NCBI RefSeq assembly: GCF_003014575.1
Contig: NZ_PYGF01000001.1
Coordinates: 992,001 to 1,056,000, forward strand
Direction: 5' to 3'
Origin: Cecembia rubra
Lineage (GTDB): Bacteria; Bacteroidota; Bacteroidia; Cytophagales; Cyclobacteriaceae
DNA length: 64,000 nucleotides
The position numbers and the translations under genes are program-made. Of this stretch, positions 28,788-37,888 are shown in pieces (position 1 is the first letter of the stretch; each line of letters opens with the position of its first letter). Under the pieces are notes generated by a model, which made no database searches, was not told the DNA's origin, and worked only from the letters and a program-made list of their open reading frames with translations.

Positions 28788-29471
28788 ATGATTGAAATTA
28801 CCTTTTACGGACATTCTTCCTTTTTGGTGAAAATTGGGAGCAAGAATATATTATTTGATCCTTTTATAAGTCCTAATGGAAAAGCAAGCCATATTGACAT
28901 TTCCAAAATCAAAGCAGACTATATTTTGCTTAGTCACGGACATGAAGACCATGTAGCAGATGCAGAAAAAATTGCAAAAGCATCAAATGCCACTTTGGTT
29001 TCCAATTATGAAATTGCAGTCTGGTTTGCTCAAAAAGGAGTGGAAAAATACCACCCTATGAACCATGGAGGAAGCAAAGTTTTTGATTTTGGAAAAGTTA
29101 AATATGTAAATGCAGTCCATAGCAGCACCCTACCTGATGGAAGTTCGGGTGGTAACCCCGGTGGCTTTGTAGTTAAACATGAAAAAGGCTGTTTCTACTA
29201 TGCTGGTGATACTGCACTTACCTTTGACATGAAACTCATTGGAGAGCAATTTAATATTGATTTTGCTTTCCTTCCTATTGGTGATAATTTCACAATGGGT
29301 ATTGACGATGCCATCAAAGCAGCAGATTTCGTGGGAACAAAAAAGATTGTTGCCATGCATTATGATACTTTTCCTTATATAGAGATAGATCTGGATAAAG
29401 CAAAAAAAGCTGCGGAGAGGGCAGGAAAAGAATTGATTTTACTTAATATTGGAGATTCAATCACCCTTTAA
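28788..29471 (+). CDS. UPF0173 metal-dependent hydrolase (YtkL-like, metallo-beta-lactamase fold)
   Basis: 227 residues. The metal-binding motif HGHEDH is in [12 protein letters not shown], preceded by [10 protein letters not shown] and [10 protein letters not shown] and followed by [13 protein letters not shown] and the final histidine in [11 protein letters not shown]. This is the UPF0173/YtkL branch of the metallo-beta-lactamase superfamily, cytosolic, substrate unknown. parA starts 8 bases after its stop, so it probably shares the transcript with the partition genes. Confidence 0.92.
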   Translation: MIEITFYGHSSFLVKIGSKNILFDPFISPNGKASHIDISKIKADYILLSHGHEDHVADAEKIAKASNATLVSNYEIAVWFAQKGVEKYHPMNHGGSKVFDFGKVKYVNAVHSSTLPDGSSGGNPGGFVVKHEKGCFYYAGDTALTFDMKLIGEQFNIDFAFLPIGDNFTMGIDDAIKAADFVGTKKIVAMHYDTFPYIEIDLDKAKKAAERAGKELILLNIGDSITL

Positions 29472-29479
29472 ATAATAAA

Positions 29480-30259
29480 ATGGGAAAAGTTATTGCCATT
29501 GCGAACCAAAAAGGTGGAGTTGGAAAAACCACTACCGCGATGAATTTGGCTGCCAGTTTGGCAGTTTTGGAATTTAAAACTTTGGTCATTGATGCTGATC
29601 CTCAGGCCAACACCACATCAGGCTTGGGACATGATCCAAAAAATATTGACACCAGCATTTATGAATGCATGGTGGACGGCACAGATATTGAGTCGATTAT
29701 CCTAAAAACAGAAATCGATAACCTGGACTTAGTACCTTCCCATATTGACTTGGTGGGCGCTGAAGTAGAAATGATCAACTTGGAAAACAGGGAAGAGAAA
29801 ATGAGAGGGGTGATTTCTAAAATTAAGGACAATTATGACTTTGTCATAATTGATTGTTCACCTTCTCTTGGTCTTATTACCATCAATGCCTTGACTGCTG
29901 CAGATTCCGTCATCATACCAGTACAATGCGAATATTTTGCCCTGGAAGGTCTTGGAAAATTGCTCAACACCATCAAAATTATTCAGACAAGGCTGAACCC
30001 CAATCTGGAAATCGAAGGTATACTTCTGACCATGTACGATGTCAGATTAAGGCTGAGCAACCAAGTAGTGGACGAAGTCAAAATGCATTTTAAAAACCTT
30101 GTTTTTGACACGATAATCCCCAGGAATGTCAAATTGAGCGAATCCCCAAGCTTCGGACTTCCTGTAATTGCTTTTGATGCGGAAGGAAAAGGAGCCTTGT
30201 CTTATCTCAATCTGGCCAATGAGATTGCGACAAAAAATGGGATGGAAAGAGTAAACTGA
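29480..30259 (+). CDS. parA: Chromosome partitioning ATPase ParA (Soj)
   Basis: 259 residues with the deviant Walker A motif [14 protein letters not shown] (11-24), Walker A' region [14 protein letters not shown] and [11 protein letters not shown] as Walker B. No N-terminal HTH, as in chromosomal (type Ib-like) ParA. It binds DNA as an ATP dimer and moves ParB-parS complexes to the cell poles. It lies 10 bases before parB. Presence of parAB often places a region within a few hundred kb of the replication origin (general knowledge, not shown here). Confidence 0.95.
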   Translation: MGKVIAIANQKGGVGKTTTAMNLAASLAVLEFKTLVIDADPQANTTSGLGHDPKNIDTSIYECMVDGTDIESIILKTEIDNLDLVPSHIDLVGAEVEMINLENREEKMRGVISKIKDNYDFVIIDCSPSLGLITINALTAADSVIIPVQCEYFALEGLGKLLNTIKIIQTRLNPNLEIEGILLTMYDVRLRLSNQVVDEVKMHFKNLVFDTIIPRNVKLSESPSFGLPVIAFDAEGKGALSYLNLANEIATKNGMERVN

Positions 30260-30269
30260 AGAAGATATT

Positions 30270-31187
30270 ATGGCGGACAAAAAACCTATAATAAAAAAGA
30301 ATGCACTTGGAAGAGGGTTGGGAGCTTTGCTTCAGGATTCTCCACAAAAAGGGAAAGGACAGGATGAATTAATTGCTGCACCGGCAGTCGGAATTTATGA
30401 AATCCCTTTGTCGGAAATCCAGGTCAATCCTTTTCAACCAAGAACGCATTTTGACAAAGAAGCCTTACAGGAATTGTCCGATTCCATTAAAGTGCAGGGA
30501 ATCATACAACCCATCACTGTCCGGAAACTAGCTGATGGAGAATACCAATTGATCTCCGGTGAAAGGAGATTCCAGGCTTCCAAAATGGCAGGGCTGGAAA
30601 AAGTACCTGCCTATGTAAGGACAGCCAATGACCAACAAATGTTGGAGATGGCGCTTATTGAGAATATTCAGCGGGAAAATCTGAATTCGCTTGAAATTGC
30701 GCATTCCTATCAAAGGTTATTGGCTGAATGTAACCTCAAACAAGAACAGCTTGGGGAAAGAGTAGGGAAAAACAGAACCACTGTCAATAACTACCTCCGG
30801 TTATTGAAGTTGCCCCCGGATATTCAGGCCGGGCTTCGTGACAATCTCATTACCATGGGACATGCCAGGGCAATTATCAATGTTGAGGATATTGACAAAC
30901 AATTGGATATATACAAAAGGACCATAGCCGAAGAACTGAGTGTTCGTAAGGTAGAAGCCTTAGTAAAAGCACTGAATGAAGGACCCGAAGAGAAACCGGC
31001 TTCAAAAATCCAGGGATTGGATCCAGTAAAAAAGTACGAAATAGGTAAAATCCAACAAAGACTGGCCTCTCATTTTGGAACCAAGGTACAACTCAAAGCA
31101 GATGGCAAAAATAAAGGGGAAATCAAAATCCCTTTTCAATCTGCTGATGATCTTAACAGAATTCTTGAAATTTTGGACATAATTTAA
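30270..31187 (+). CDS. parB: Chromosome partitioning protein ParB (Spo0J)
   Basis: 305 residues. The N-terminal CTPase/nuclease-like domain has IQVNPFQPRTHFD and the ISGERRFQASKMAGL box (GERRxxA), followed by ALIENIQRENLNSLEIAHSY and a central HTH (LGERVGKNRTTVNNYLRLLK) that recognises parS. The C-terminal part is a basic dimerisation domain. I found no parS-like palindrome (TGTTnCACGTGAAACA) in the window by eye. Second gene of the parAB pair. Confidence 0.95.
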   Translation: MADKKPIIKKNALGRGLGALLQDSPQKGKGQDELIAAPAVGIYEIPLSEIQVNPFQPRTHFDKEALQELSDSIKVQGIIQPITVRKLADGEYQLISGERRFQASKMAGLEKVPAYVRTANDQQMLEMALIENIQRENLNSLEIAHSYQRLLAECNLKQEQLGERVGKNRTTVNNYLRLLKLPPDIQAGLRDNLITMGHARAIINVEDIDKQLDIYKRTIAEELSVRKVEALVKALNEGPEEKPASKIQGLDPVKKYEIGKIQQRLASHFGTKVQLKADGKNKGEIKIPFQSADDLNRILEILDII

Positions 31188-31239
31188 AGCCTTGATTACG
31201 GCAGCTAACCATCCAAAAAAACAATTTTTAAAAAGAGCA

Positions 31240-31791
31240 ATGATACTGAAAAGTCTCATTGCTGTTTTTATTTTATTGACAACTGTACCATTAGATAGTT
31301 TCTCCCAGCAAATAAAGACAGATACCATTACAATCAACCTCCGTCCCGAAGGTTACAAAGACCCCAAAAAAGCAACAATTCTTTCAGCAATTGTCCCTGG
31401 AGCAGGTCAGATTTATAATGGAAAAGCATGGAAAGTACCAATACTCTATGGAGGTTTTGCTACCAATATCTATTTTATAGATTTCAATGACCGCCGGTAT
31501 AAAGCCTTAAAACAAGCGCTTTTCCAATTGGATAGGCAAGAACCTAATGACTTTCCTAACCTGAATAGGGATGGGCTGGTAAGACAGGTCAATTTTTGGA
31601 GGAGAAATAGGGACTTGAATTATTTCTTATTCATCGGTATCTATGCACTGAACATCATCGATGCACAGGTGGATGCCCACCTTTCCTCTTTTGATGTGAG
31701 TGATGATTTAAGTTTCCGTTTTGAACCAAGTTTTGAAACCTTAACAGCTGGAGGTTCTATATTTGGATTATCTATGAAAATAAATTTCTGA
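31240..31791 (+). CDS. DUF5683 domain protein, exported/membrane
   Basis: 183 residues from the ATG at 31240; the open frame reaches back to a TTG at 31192 next to the parB stop, but the ATG gives a normal signal peptide (MILKSLIAVFILLTTVPLDSFSQQ). The conserved DUF5683 segment ATILSAIVPGAGQIYNGKAW is the most recognisable part; hydrophobic segments follow (ILYGGFATNIYFIDF, LFIGIYALNIIDAQVDAHL). This family regularly lies beside parB in Bacteroidota and its role is unknown. dapB starts 1 base after its stop. Confidence 0.88.
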   Translation: MILKSLIAVFILLTTVPLDSFSQQIKTDTITINLRPEGYKDPKKATILSAIVPGAGQIYNGKAWKVPILYGGFATNIYFIDFNDRRYKALKQALFQLDRQEPNDFPNLNRDGLVRQVNFWRRNRDLNYFLFIGIYALNIIDAQVDAHLSSFDVSDDLSFRFEPSFETLTAGGSIFGLSMKINF

Positions 31792-31792
31792 C

Positions 31793-32515
31793 ATGAATAT
31801 ACTCTTATTAGGCTATGGTAAAATGGGCAAAATAATCGGCGAAATCGCCGAGTCCAGAGGACATTACATCGTAGCTAAAATCAACATTGACAACATACAA
31901 GAACTGGACAGTTTAATTCCTGAAGAAATAGATGTAGCCATAGAGTTTAGCCAACCTGATGCTGCTTTTGAAAATATCAGTTGGGCGATCAACAAAGGCA
32001 TTCCAGTAGTCTCAGGCACCACGGGATGGTTGGATAAAAAACCTGCCATTGCGGCCTTGGCTTTGGAAAAAAACACTGCATTTTTCTATGCTTCCAATTA
32101 TAGCATTGGAGTTAACGTGTTTTTCAAAGTCAATAAGTTTTTAGCTTCTTTGATGAAAGACCAAAATGATTACAAAGTAAGTTTGGAGGAGATCCACCAT
32201 ACCGAAAAGAAAGATGCTCCAAGCGGTACTGCCATAACCCTTGCCGAGGGGATTATCCAGTCCAATTCCAATTATACAGACTGGAAACTGTCCGGTGAGC
32301 TGAACGTAAATGAACATGATGTACTGATCACTTCTAAGCGTATAGACCCTGCTCCAGGTACCCATATTATACGCTATCAATCTGAAATAGACGATATTGA
32401 AATAAGCCATACTGCCCATAGCCGCAAAGGATTCGCCCTTGGCGCAGTTTTAGTGGCAGAATGGATAAAAGATAAAAAAGGTGTATTATCAATGGATGAT
32501 TTCCTATCTTTCTAA
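31793..32515 (+). CDS. dapB: 4-hydroxy-tetrahydrodipicolinate reductase
   Basis: 240 residues. N-terminal Rossmann segment LLGYGKMGKIIGEIAESRGH binds NAD(P)H; the catalytic/substrate motif EEIHHTEKKDAPSGTAIT carries the conserved histidines and lysine; SHTAHSRKGFALGAVLVAEW is the family C-terminus. It reduces the intermediate before diaminopimelate in lysine and peptidoglycan synthesis. Tightly packed after DUF5683 and 14 bases before lepB. Confidence 0.95.
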   Translation: MNILLLGYGKMGKIIGEIAESRGHYIVAKINIDNIQELDSLIPEEIDVAIEFSQPDAAFENISWAINKGIPVVSGTTGWLDKKPAIAALALEKNTAFFYASNYSIGVNVFFKVNKFLASLMKDQNDYKVSLEEIHHTEKKDAPSGTAITLAEGIIQSNSNYTDWKLSGELNVNEHDVLITSKRIDPAPGTHIIRYQSEIDDIEISHTAHSRKGFALGAVLVAEWIKDKKGVLSMDDFLSF

Positions 32516-32529
32516 AATTTTTGAGTGAA

Positions 32530-33606
32530 ATGAAAGTAGAAAAAAAGAAAAAATCAGCCTTAAGAGAATGGCTCGATGCTTTGGTATTTGCAGTAATTGC
32601 TGCATCTCTCATACGATGGCTCTTATTAGAACCTTTTACAATCCCTACAGCTTCTATGGAAAAATCGCTACTTGTTGGTGATTTTCTATTTGTAAGCAAA
32701 ATGCATTATGGAACAAGAATTCCCAGGACTCCCCTTCAGATACCTTTAACACATCAGAAAATTTGGGGTACAGAAACCAATTCTTATGTTGACTGGATAC
32801 AGCTACCCTATTTCAGATTGCCTGGATTTTCTTCTGTAAAGAGAAATGATGTAGTAGTTTTCAATTACCCTTCAGAATTTGAATTTCCGGTAGACCTGAA
32901 GACCAATTACATCAAAAGGGCCGTGGCAATTCCAGGGGACGAGATTGAAATTGTAATGACCAATGTCTTTGTCAACGGTGAACCAGCCTACAAACCTGAA
33001 GGTATTCAGTTTTCCTATGATGTTATGACCAGCAGAAATCTCAGTGCAGATTTTTTTAGTGATTATGGAATCAATCCGGAAGGATTCATGACTTTTTCTA
33101 ATGGCTCAGGTTATCTTGTGATGACCACTGAAGAGACCGCCGATAGATTGAGGAAATCTCCGGCAATTGGTAATGTCATTATGCGTGCCGAAAGAGAAGA
33201 AATGGGGGATCCCAGGATTTTTCCCGATGGGGCTTATTTTGGATGGAATAAGGACAATTTTGGCCCTTTAAAAATTCCTGCTAAAGGTTGGACAATAACC
33301 ATGGATGCCGATAATATCGCAAAGTACTCTTTTACAATTGAAAAATTTGAAGGACATTCCAATGTAGAAGTCCGTGACAATCAGCTCTATATCGATGGTC
33401 AAATAGTAGAAACTTACACTTTCAAACAGGATTATTACTTTATGATGGGAGATAACCGTCATGATTCCTTGGATTCTAGATACTGGGGCTTCGTTCCCGA
33501 AGACCATATAGTAGGCAAGGCCTGGTTTTTGTGGCTTTCTCTTGACAAGCACAAATCCATGTTCAGTAAAATCCGCTGGAGCAGGTTCTTCAACGGTATA
33601 AATTAA
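32530..33606 (+). CDS. lepB: Signal peptidase I
   Basis: 358 residues from the ATG at 32530 (the TTG at 32521 is less likely). N-terminal membrane helix (DALVFAVIAASLIRWLLLE), catalytic S42 in TASMEKSLLVGD, catalytic K129 in TNYIKRAVAIPGD, and box D/E MGDNRHDSLDSRYWGFVP. It is longer than the E. coli-type core because about 150 residues are inserted between the lysine box and the GDN box, which is common in Bacteroidota. It cleaves signal peptides of exported proteins. Last gene of the ytkL-parAB-dapB-lepB run. Confidence 0.95.
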   Translation: MKVEKKKKSALREWLDALVFAVIAASLIRWLLLEPFTIPTASMEKSLLVGDFLFVSKMHYGTRIPRTPLQIPLTHQKIWGTETNSYVDWIQLPYFRLPGFSSVKRNDVVVFNYPSEFEFPVDLKTNYIKRAVAIPGDEIEIVMTNVFVNGEPAYKPEGIQFSYDVMTSRNLSADFFSDYGINPEGFMTFSNGSGYLVMTTEETADRLRKSPAIGNVIMRAEREEMGDPRIFPDGAYFGWNKDNFGPLKIPAKGWTITMDADNIAKYSFTIEKFEGHSNVEVRDNQLYIDGQIVETYTFKQDYYFMMGDNRHDSLDSRYWGFVPEDHIVGKAWFLWLSLDKHKSMFSKIRWSRFFNGIN

Positions 33607-33642
33607 AAAATGCCCCACAGAATAAGCTGTGGGGCATTTTTT
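33605..33642. terminator. Bidirectional terminator between lepB and ung
   Basis: A perfect 16-pair stem: aaaaaatgccccacag (33605-33620) with ctgtggggcatttttt (33627-33642) around a 6-base loop. A residues on the left and T residues on the right let it end both the lepB transcript (plus) and the ung transcript (minus). Confidence 0.92.
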
Positions 33643-33643
33643 A

Positions 33644-34306
33644 TTACCATTTAATCTTTGCCAATCCCTTTTCGGAAAGATAAGTATTTGCTTTTGAAAA
33701 ATGGCCACAGCCCAGAAACCCACGATGGGCAGAAAGTGGAGAAGGGTGAGGTGCATGAAGTTTGAGGTGTTTGTCCTCTGAAATAAAAGCTGCCTTCTTT
33801 TGGGCGTAGGCACCCCAAAGCATAAAAACCAGATTTTCTTTCTCATGGGCTAATTTCTGTATCACAGCATCTGTGAAAGTTTCCCAACCCATGTTTTGGT
33901 GGGAACCCGCCTGATGCGCTCTTACTGTCAGGGTAGCATTGAGAAGCAATACCCCCTGATCTGCCCAACGGGAAAGGTCTCCATTGGAAGGCATGGATAA
34001 TCCCAAATCCCTGTTGATTTCCTTAAAAATGTTCACCAAACTAGGCGGAAAAGGTACCCCTTCCCTAACGGAAAATGAAAGTCCATGTGCCTGGCCTGGA
34101 CCATGATAAGGATCCTGGCCTAAAATTACCACTTTGGTTTTCTCAAAACTACAATGGCTGAAAGCATTGAAAATCTCTTTTCCCTTTGGGAAAATTTGAT
34201 GGTTTTGATATTCATTCCTTATAAATTCAGCCAGATTCAAGAAATAAGGTTTTTGGAATTCATTTTCCAATCTTTGTTTCCAACTTGTCTCTATTTTGAC
34301 ATCCAT
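33644..34306 (-). CDS. ung: Uracil-DNA glycosylase (family 1)
   Basis: 220 residues. Catalytic water-activating D65 lies in VVILGQDPYHGPGQAHGLSFS (read in parts), and the HPSPLSAHRGFLGC box supplies the histidine and the DNA-intercalation loop. Length and motifs are standard for family 1 UNG. It removes uracil from DNA in base-excision repair. It converges on lepB across a shared terminator and is divergent from apaG. Confidence 0.97.
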   Translation of the reverse strand: MDVKIETSWKQRLENEFQKPYFLNLAEFIRNEYQNHQIFPKGKEIFNAFSHCSFEKTKVVILGQDPYHGPGQAHGLSFSVREGVPFPPSLVNIFKEINRDLGLSMPSNGDLSRWADQGVLLLNATLTVRAHQAGSHQNMGWETFTDAVIQKLAHEKENLVFMLWGAYAQKKAAFISEDKHLKLHAPHPSPLSAHRGFLGCGHFSKANTYLSEKGLAKIKW

Positions 34307-34381
34307 TTTGATTGTAATCCGTTGTTATTAAAGATTTAAAATTTTAACTTTAAGCTTTTGATCAAACCCTCGTATTGATTT

Positions 34382-34768
34382 ATGGTCACCGCCATCACAG
34401 AAGGTATAAAAGTAAGTGTTGAAACTACCTACCAGGCCGAATTTTCCAGCCCGCATCAGCACCACTATGTTTTCACTTACAAAGTAAAGATAGAAAACAA
34501 CAGTAGCCATACCATACAATTAATGAGAAGAAAATGGGAAATTATTGATGCAGGGGATAATACCAAATTTGTAGAAGGAGACGGTGTGGTTGGCCTTCAG
34601 CCTGTACTTGAACCCGGAACCTCCCACGAATATGTTTCTGGATGCAACCTCAGATCCGGTTTGGGCAAGATGAGAGGCTTGTACATTATGGAAAAACTTT
34701 TCGACGGCAAATTGATTGAAGTTCGAATACCTGAATTCCAACTGATTTCCGACATTTTTGACAATTGA
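34382..34768 (+). CDS. apaG: ApaG family protein
   Basis: 128 residues, the usual ApaG length. Single Fn3-like beta-sandwich domain with YKVKIENNSSHTIQLMRRKW, GDGVVGLQPVLEPGTSHEY and SGCNLRSGLGKMRGLY. E. coli ApaG has been linked to Co2+/Mg2+ movement, but the biochemical role is not clear. Its last bases overlap or abut the next gene, which has no ATG start. Confidence 0.93.
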   Translation: MVTAITEGIKVSVETTYQAEFSSPHQHHYVFTYKVKIENNSSHTIQLMRRKWEIIDAGDNTKFVEGDGVVGLQPVLEPGTSHEYVSGCNLRSGLGKMRGLYIMEKLFDGKLIEVRIPEFQLISDIFDN

Positions 34769-34769
34769 T

Positions 34770-35552
34770 TTGAAAAAATACTTCTTTCCTTTTTTCGCAA
34801 GCATTAAGTACTGGCTTTTGAAGGAAGATAAATTTTCTCTTCAGGGGCCTTTCATTTCTGAGCTCTATAATGGCTTGAAGAAATACCTTCAAGATTCCAG
34901 AAGAAAGGATTTAGACTTGGAAAATTGGAGAAAGAAACTGCTTAAAGATGAAGAATCACTTGAAATTGAAGACTTTGGTGCAGGATCCAAAAAATTAAAA
35001 AAAAGCCAGTTTCGAAAAACCAAAGATGTTACGCGCTTCAGTACCACAGGTAGAAAATTTAATCAAATCTACCAATATTTCTGTCTTCTAAGCCCTGGAA
35101 TCAATGTATTGGAACTGGGTACTTGTACCGGCCTCAATACCTTGTACCTTTCAAGAGTAAGCAAAGGCAGTCTTTTTACTTTTGAGGGAGCCTTAGGTTT
35201 GATCAATAAAGCACAAAAAGCTCCCGGAGTAGATAGGGTCCATTACATCCATGGTAATATCCAATATACACTTCCTCCCATACTGGAGCAGATCAAGAAA
35301 GTTGATTTCGCACTGGTAGATGCCACCCATACTTATGAGGGCACAATGGCATATTTTAATACACTCCTACCCTATCTGCATGAAGAAAGTATAGTAGCCA
35401 TTGCTGATATACATTGGTCCAAAGAGATGGAATTAGCGTGGAAAAAAATTTATCAGCAGGAATGTGTCTCCCTAAGTATAGATTTTTTTGAATGTGGGAT
35501 TTTGATTTTTAAAAGAGGAATTGAAAAAGCCCATTATATTTTGGATATCTAA
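34770..35552 (+). CDS. Class I SAM-dependent methyltransferase (O-methyltransferase-like), non-ATG start
   Basis: About 260 residues. There is no ATG in frame near the start: the choices are TTG at 34758 (inside apaG) or TTG at 34770, one base after the apaG stop; I use the latter because it suggests stop-start coupling. The methyltransferase core is clear: NVLELGTCTGLNTLYLS (motif I), FTFEGALGLINKAQK (motif II), VDFALVDATHTYEGTMAYF (motif IV, like caffeoyl-CoA/catechol O-methyltransferases). A basic N-terminal extension of about 100 residues precedes it. Substrate unknown. It converges on the next methyltransferase with a 4-base overlap. Confidence 0.75.
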   Translation: MKKYFFPFFASIKYWLLKEDKFSLQGPFISELYNGLKKYLQDSRRKDLDLENWRKKLLKDEESLEIEDFGAGSKKLKKSQFRKTKDVTRFSTTGRKFNQIYQYFCLLSPGINVLELGTCTGLNTLYLSRVSKGSLFTFEGALGLINKAQKAPGVDRVHYIHGNIQYTLPPILEQIKKVDFALVDATHTYEGTMAYFNTLLPYLHEESIVAIADIHWSKEMELAWKKIYQQECVSLSIDFFECGILIFKRGIEKAHYILDI

Positions 35553-36130
35553 CTTTTTCTGAGCTGGACAAATAATTCGCTGCCCTGCCTGGGCGGAATG
35601 GAATTGTAGCAGGCTTCTAATTTTAAAATTTCAAATTCAGGAGTAAAATATTGAATATACTTTTCTAGAGTAGCACCAAATGGAGGACCAGGATAATCAA
35701 ATTCCATTGCAAAGAGAACACCTGTAAGTTTGCCACCAGGAAGGAGTATCTCCTGCATTTTTTTTACATATTCCTTTCTCAACTGGGGATCAAGCGCACA
35801 AAAAAAAGTTTGTTCCAACACCAAATCATATTTCCCCTGGTGCATAAAGAAGTTTTCAAGAAAAATATTTGCATTTGGAAAATCAGGACAAGATTGTTTA
35901 AATTGAGCAATGGGAATAGGTGAGAAATCAAGAATGTGAACCTTTTCAAAACCTAAATCATAGGCATATTTGGCTTCATATGCATTTCCTGCTCCAGGAA
36001 TCAAAATCTTTAGGCCTTTATTTGAAATTTGGTCTAAATATTGCTTAAGGGGAGTTGATGGTGATCCAATGTCCCAACCGGTGGATTTTTCATTATATCT
36101 GTTGGTCCAATATGCTTCATCTAAAAACAT
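35549..36130 (-). CDS. TPMT-family SAM-dependent methyltransferase
   Basis: 193 residues from the ATG at 36130 (MFLDEAYWTNRYNEKSTGWD). The open frame continues upstream to 36271, but that part overlaps the divergent coiled-coil gene and reads as an artefactual hydrophobic stretch. The sequence follows the thiopurine S-methyltransferase family: WDIGSPSTPLKQYLDQ, ILIPGAGNAYEAKYAYDLGF (motif I) and DLVLEQTFFCALDPQLR. Bacterial members methylate thiols, tellurite or selenium compounds. Specificity here is open. Confidence 0.88.
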   Translation of the reverse strand: MFLDEAYWTNRYNEKSTGWDIGSPSTPLKQYLDQISNKGLKILIPGAGNAYEAKYAYDLGFEKVHILDFSPIPIAQFKQSCPDFPNANIFLENFFMHQGKYDLVLEQTFFCALDPQLRKEYVKKMQEILLPGGKLTGVLFAMEFDYPGPPFGATLEKYIQYFTPEFEILKLEACYNSIPPRQGSELFVQLRKS

Positions 36131-36173
36131 GTTTTTGAAATTTAGTAATAGACAAAAATACAAGTAAAATAAA

Positions 36174-37091
36174 ATGGAAACCAATCTCCAAGACAAACCC
36201 AAAAAAGGTGAAAACGGTAAGAATATATTGATTATCGTTTTGATTATTTTGGTCTTCATCAGCGGAATCAAGCTGTATGCAGATTACAGGGATAGGACAA
36301 AAAAATCAGAAGAAATCCTTATCCTATCGGAAGAAAACAATGACCTCAATAGGAGGATAGACTCCATGACTTTTCAATTGGACCTGAGAATTCAGGAAAT
36401 CGAAAAGTTAGGTGGTGATGTCAAAGCACTTGAAGAAATGAAAGAGCAGTTGTTGGCAGAAAGAAATACTGACAGGAAAAGGTCAACTGAAGAAATTGCG
36501 GCTTTAAACAGAAGGATCAATAGTTATGCAAAAACCCTTCAGGAAAAAGATGCGGAGATTTTGCAGCTTAGGGAAGCCAACCAACAGCTCCTTACAGAAA
36601 ATCAAAGTTTGAGAACTACCCAGGCAGAGATTGAGGATGAGGTTGTCAAATTGAATCAGAAACAGCAGGAATTACAGGAAAAAGTCAATATTGCCGCGGT
36701 ATTAAAAGCAGAAAACATCAATGTAGCAGCCGTGAATTCAAGGGGAAGGGAGCGAGAAGATGGATTCAGAAACCGTCAGATTGAAAAGCTCAAAATTTCA
36801 TTTAATTTGGCAGACAACAAAGTAGCTGAGCATGGAAACAAAGATGTCTTTGTACAAGTGATCGCTCCAAATAACCAGCCGATCTTTGATGTTGCCAAAG
36901 GCAGCGGTACATTTACAATCGATGGAAGAGAGGAATTTTACACGGTACATCAGGACATCAACTTCAACAATACCAAGCAGACATTGACATACTTCTACGA
37001 AAAAGGCAGTAAGTATGCTCCGGGTACTTATGAAGTGAGAATTTTTGCAGAGGGTCATCAAATCGGAAATAAAACCTTTGAGGTAAAGTAA
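36174..37091 (+). CDS. Membrane-anchored coiled-coil protein of unknown function
   Basis: 305 residues in three parts. A charged N-terminus then one membrane helix (ILIIVLIILVFISGIKLYA, about 19-37); a long heptad-rich coiled coil (about 45-180, with many E/K/L/Q such as EEIAALNRRINSYAKTL); and a C-terminal beta-rich domain (about 200-305) ending GTYEVRIFAEGHQIGNKTFE. I do not recognise a named family. The arrangement suggests an inner-membrane anchor that presents a globular domain away from the membrane. It is a single gene, divergent from the TPMT methyltransferase and followed by its own terminator ahead of the ribosomal operon. Confidence 0.75.
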   Translation: METNLQDKPKKGENGKNILIIVLIILVFISGIKLYADYRDRTKKSEEILILSEENNDLNRRIDSMTFQLDLRIQEIEKLGGDVKALEEMKEQLLAERNTDRKRSTEEIAALNRRINSYAKTLQEKDAEILQLREANQQLLTENQSLRTTQAEIEDEVVKLNQKQQELQEKVNIAAVLKAENINVAAVNSRGREREDGFRNRQIEKLKISFNLADNKVAEHGNKDVFVQVIAPNNQPIFDVAKGSGTFTIDGREEFYTVHQDINFNNTKQTLTYFYEKGSKYAPGTYEVRIFAEGHQIGNKTFEVK

Positions 37092-37112
37092 ATTAGACCA
37101 AAGAACTCATAG

Positions 37113-37147
37113 AGGCTGATCTTTACAGAGGATCAGCCTTTCTTTTT
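37113..37147 (+). terminator. Rho-independent terminator after the coiled-coil gene
   Basis: aggctgatc (37113-37121) pairs with gatcagcct (37131-37139), 9 pairs, followed by ttctttttt. It separates the coiled-coil gene from the rpsF promoter. Confidence 0.85.
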
Positions 37148-37158
37148 TACAAGTCGGC

Positions 37159-37189
37159 TTGGAAATTAAAGTGTATTCGCCTAATTTTG
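37159..37189 (+). promoter_or_regulatory. Promoter of the rpsF-rpsR-rplI operon
   Basis: TTG at 37159-37161, a spacer of exactly 20 bases, then TAATTTTG at 37182-37189. This is a full match to the Bacteroidota -33/-7 consensus and predicts a start near 37196, about 30 bases before the rpsF ATG. Confidence 0.75.
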
Positions 37190-37226
37190 CGGTCTGTTAA
37201 ATTTATACAGATAAACTTATACAAAC

Positions 37227-37595
37227 ATGTTCCAGAAAAGTTATGAAACGGTATTCATTTTAACTCCCGTTTTGTCTGAGATTCAGATGAAGGATACCGT
37301 AGACAAGTTTGTAAACTTGTTAAAAGAAGAGGGAGCAGATGTCATCAACGTTGAAAATTGGGGTCTAAAAAAACTGGCTTATCCAATTCAGAAAAAAAGC
37401 ACCGGATTCTACGTTTTAGTTGAATTCAAATCACTTCCTTCTGTGATCAATAAATTGGAGATCGAATTCAGAAGAGATGAGAAAGTAATGAGATTCCTGA
37501 CCACTGTGTTGGACAAGCATTCCATTATTTATGCTGAAAGAAGAAGAAAAGGTGAATTTAACAAAAAAGCTGAAGCTAAGGAGGAGCAAGCCTAA
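37227..37595 (+). CDS. rpsF: 30S ribosomal protein S6
   Basis: 122 residues. [20 protein letters not shown] at the N-terminus and [20 protein letters not shown] followed by FYVLVEF are characteristic of S6, as is the [12 protein letters not shown] segment. It binds 16S rRNA together with S18, encoded next. Its stop codon shares a base with the rpsR start (TAATG). First gene of the rpsF-rpsR-rplI operon, behind a good promoter. Confidence 0.97.
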   Translation: MFQKSYETVFILTPVLSEIQMKDTVDKFVNLLKEEGADVINVENWGLKKLAYPIQKKSTGFYVLVEFKSLPSVINKLEIEFRRDEKVMRFLTTVLDKHSIIYAERRRKGEFNKKAEAKEEQA

Positions 37596-37846
37596 TGACA
37601 CTTAAGAACGAACCAATCAACAGAGTTGAGAACAGAAAGAAATACTGCCGTTTTAAAAAACACGGTATTAAATATATTGATTACAAAGACCCTAACTTCC
37701 TTTTGAAGTTTGTCAATGAGCAAGGTAAAATCCTTCCTAGAAGATTGACCGGTAACTCTGCAAAATTTCAGAGAAAAGTAGCCAATGCAATTAAAAAAGC
37801 AAGACACTTGGCACTTCTACCATTCGTAACTGACGGATTGAAGTAA
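37595..37846 (+). CDS. rpsR: 30S ribosomal protein S18
   Basis: 83 residues, basic, with [20 protein letters not shown] and [20 protein letters not shown], the standard S18 signatures. It lies between S6 and L9 and overlaps the rpsF stop by one base. No ssb gene is placed between rpsF and rpsR, unlike in Firmicutes and some Proteobacteria. Confidence 0.97.
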   Translation: MTLKNEPINRVENRKKYCRFKKHGIKYIDYKDPNFLLKFVNEQGKILPRRLTGNSAKFQRKVANAIKKARHLALLPFVTDGLK

Positions 37847-37888
37847 TCCGTTTTTGATCGAATCATTCATTTATAAATTTGTACAACA

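Noticed and set aside
29480-31187. parS sites next to parAB
   Set aside because: No sequence close to TGTTnCACGTGAAACA was found by eye in or around the genes.
36131-36271. N-terminal extension of the TPMT-family gene with an apparent membrane helix
   Set aside because: It overlaps the first codons of the divergent coiled-coil gene and is the complement of that gene's own hydrophobic helix; the ATG at 36130 gives the regular family N-terminus.
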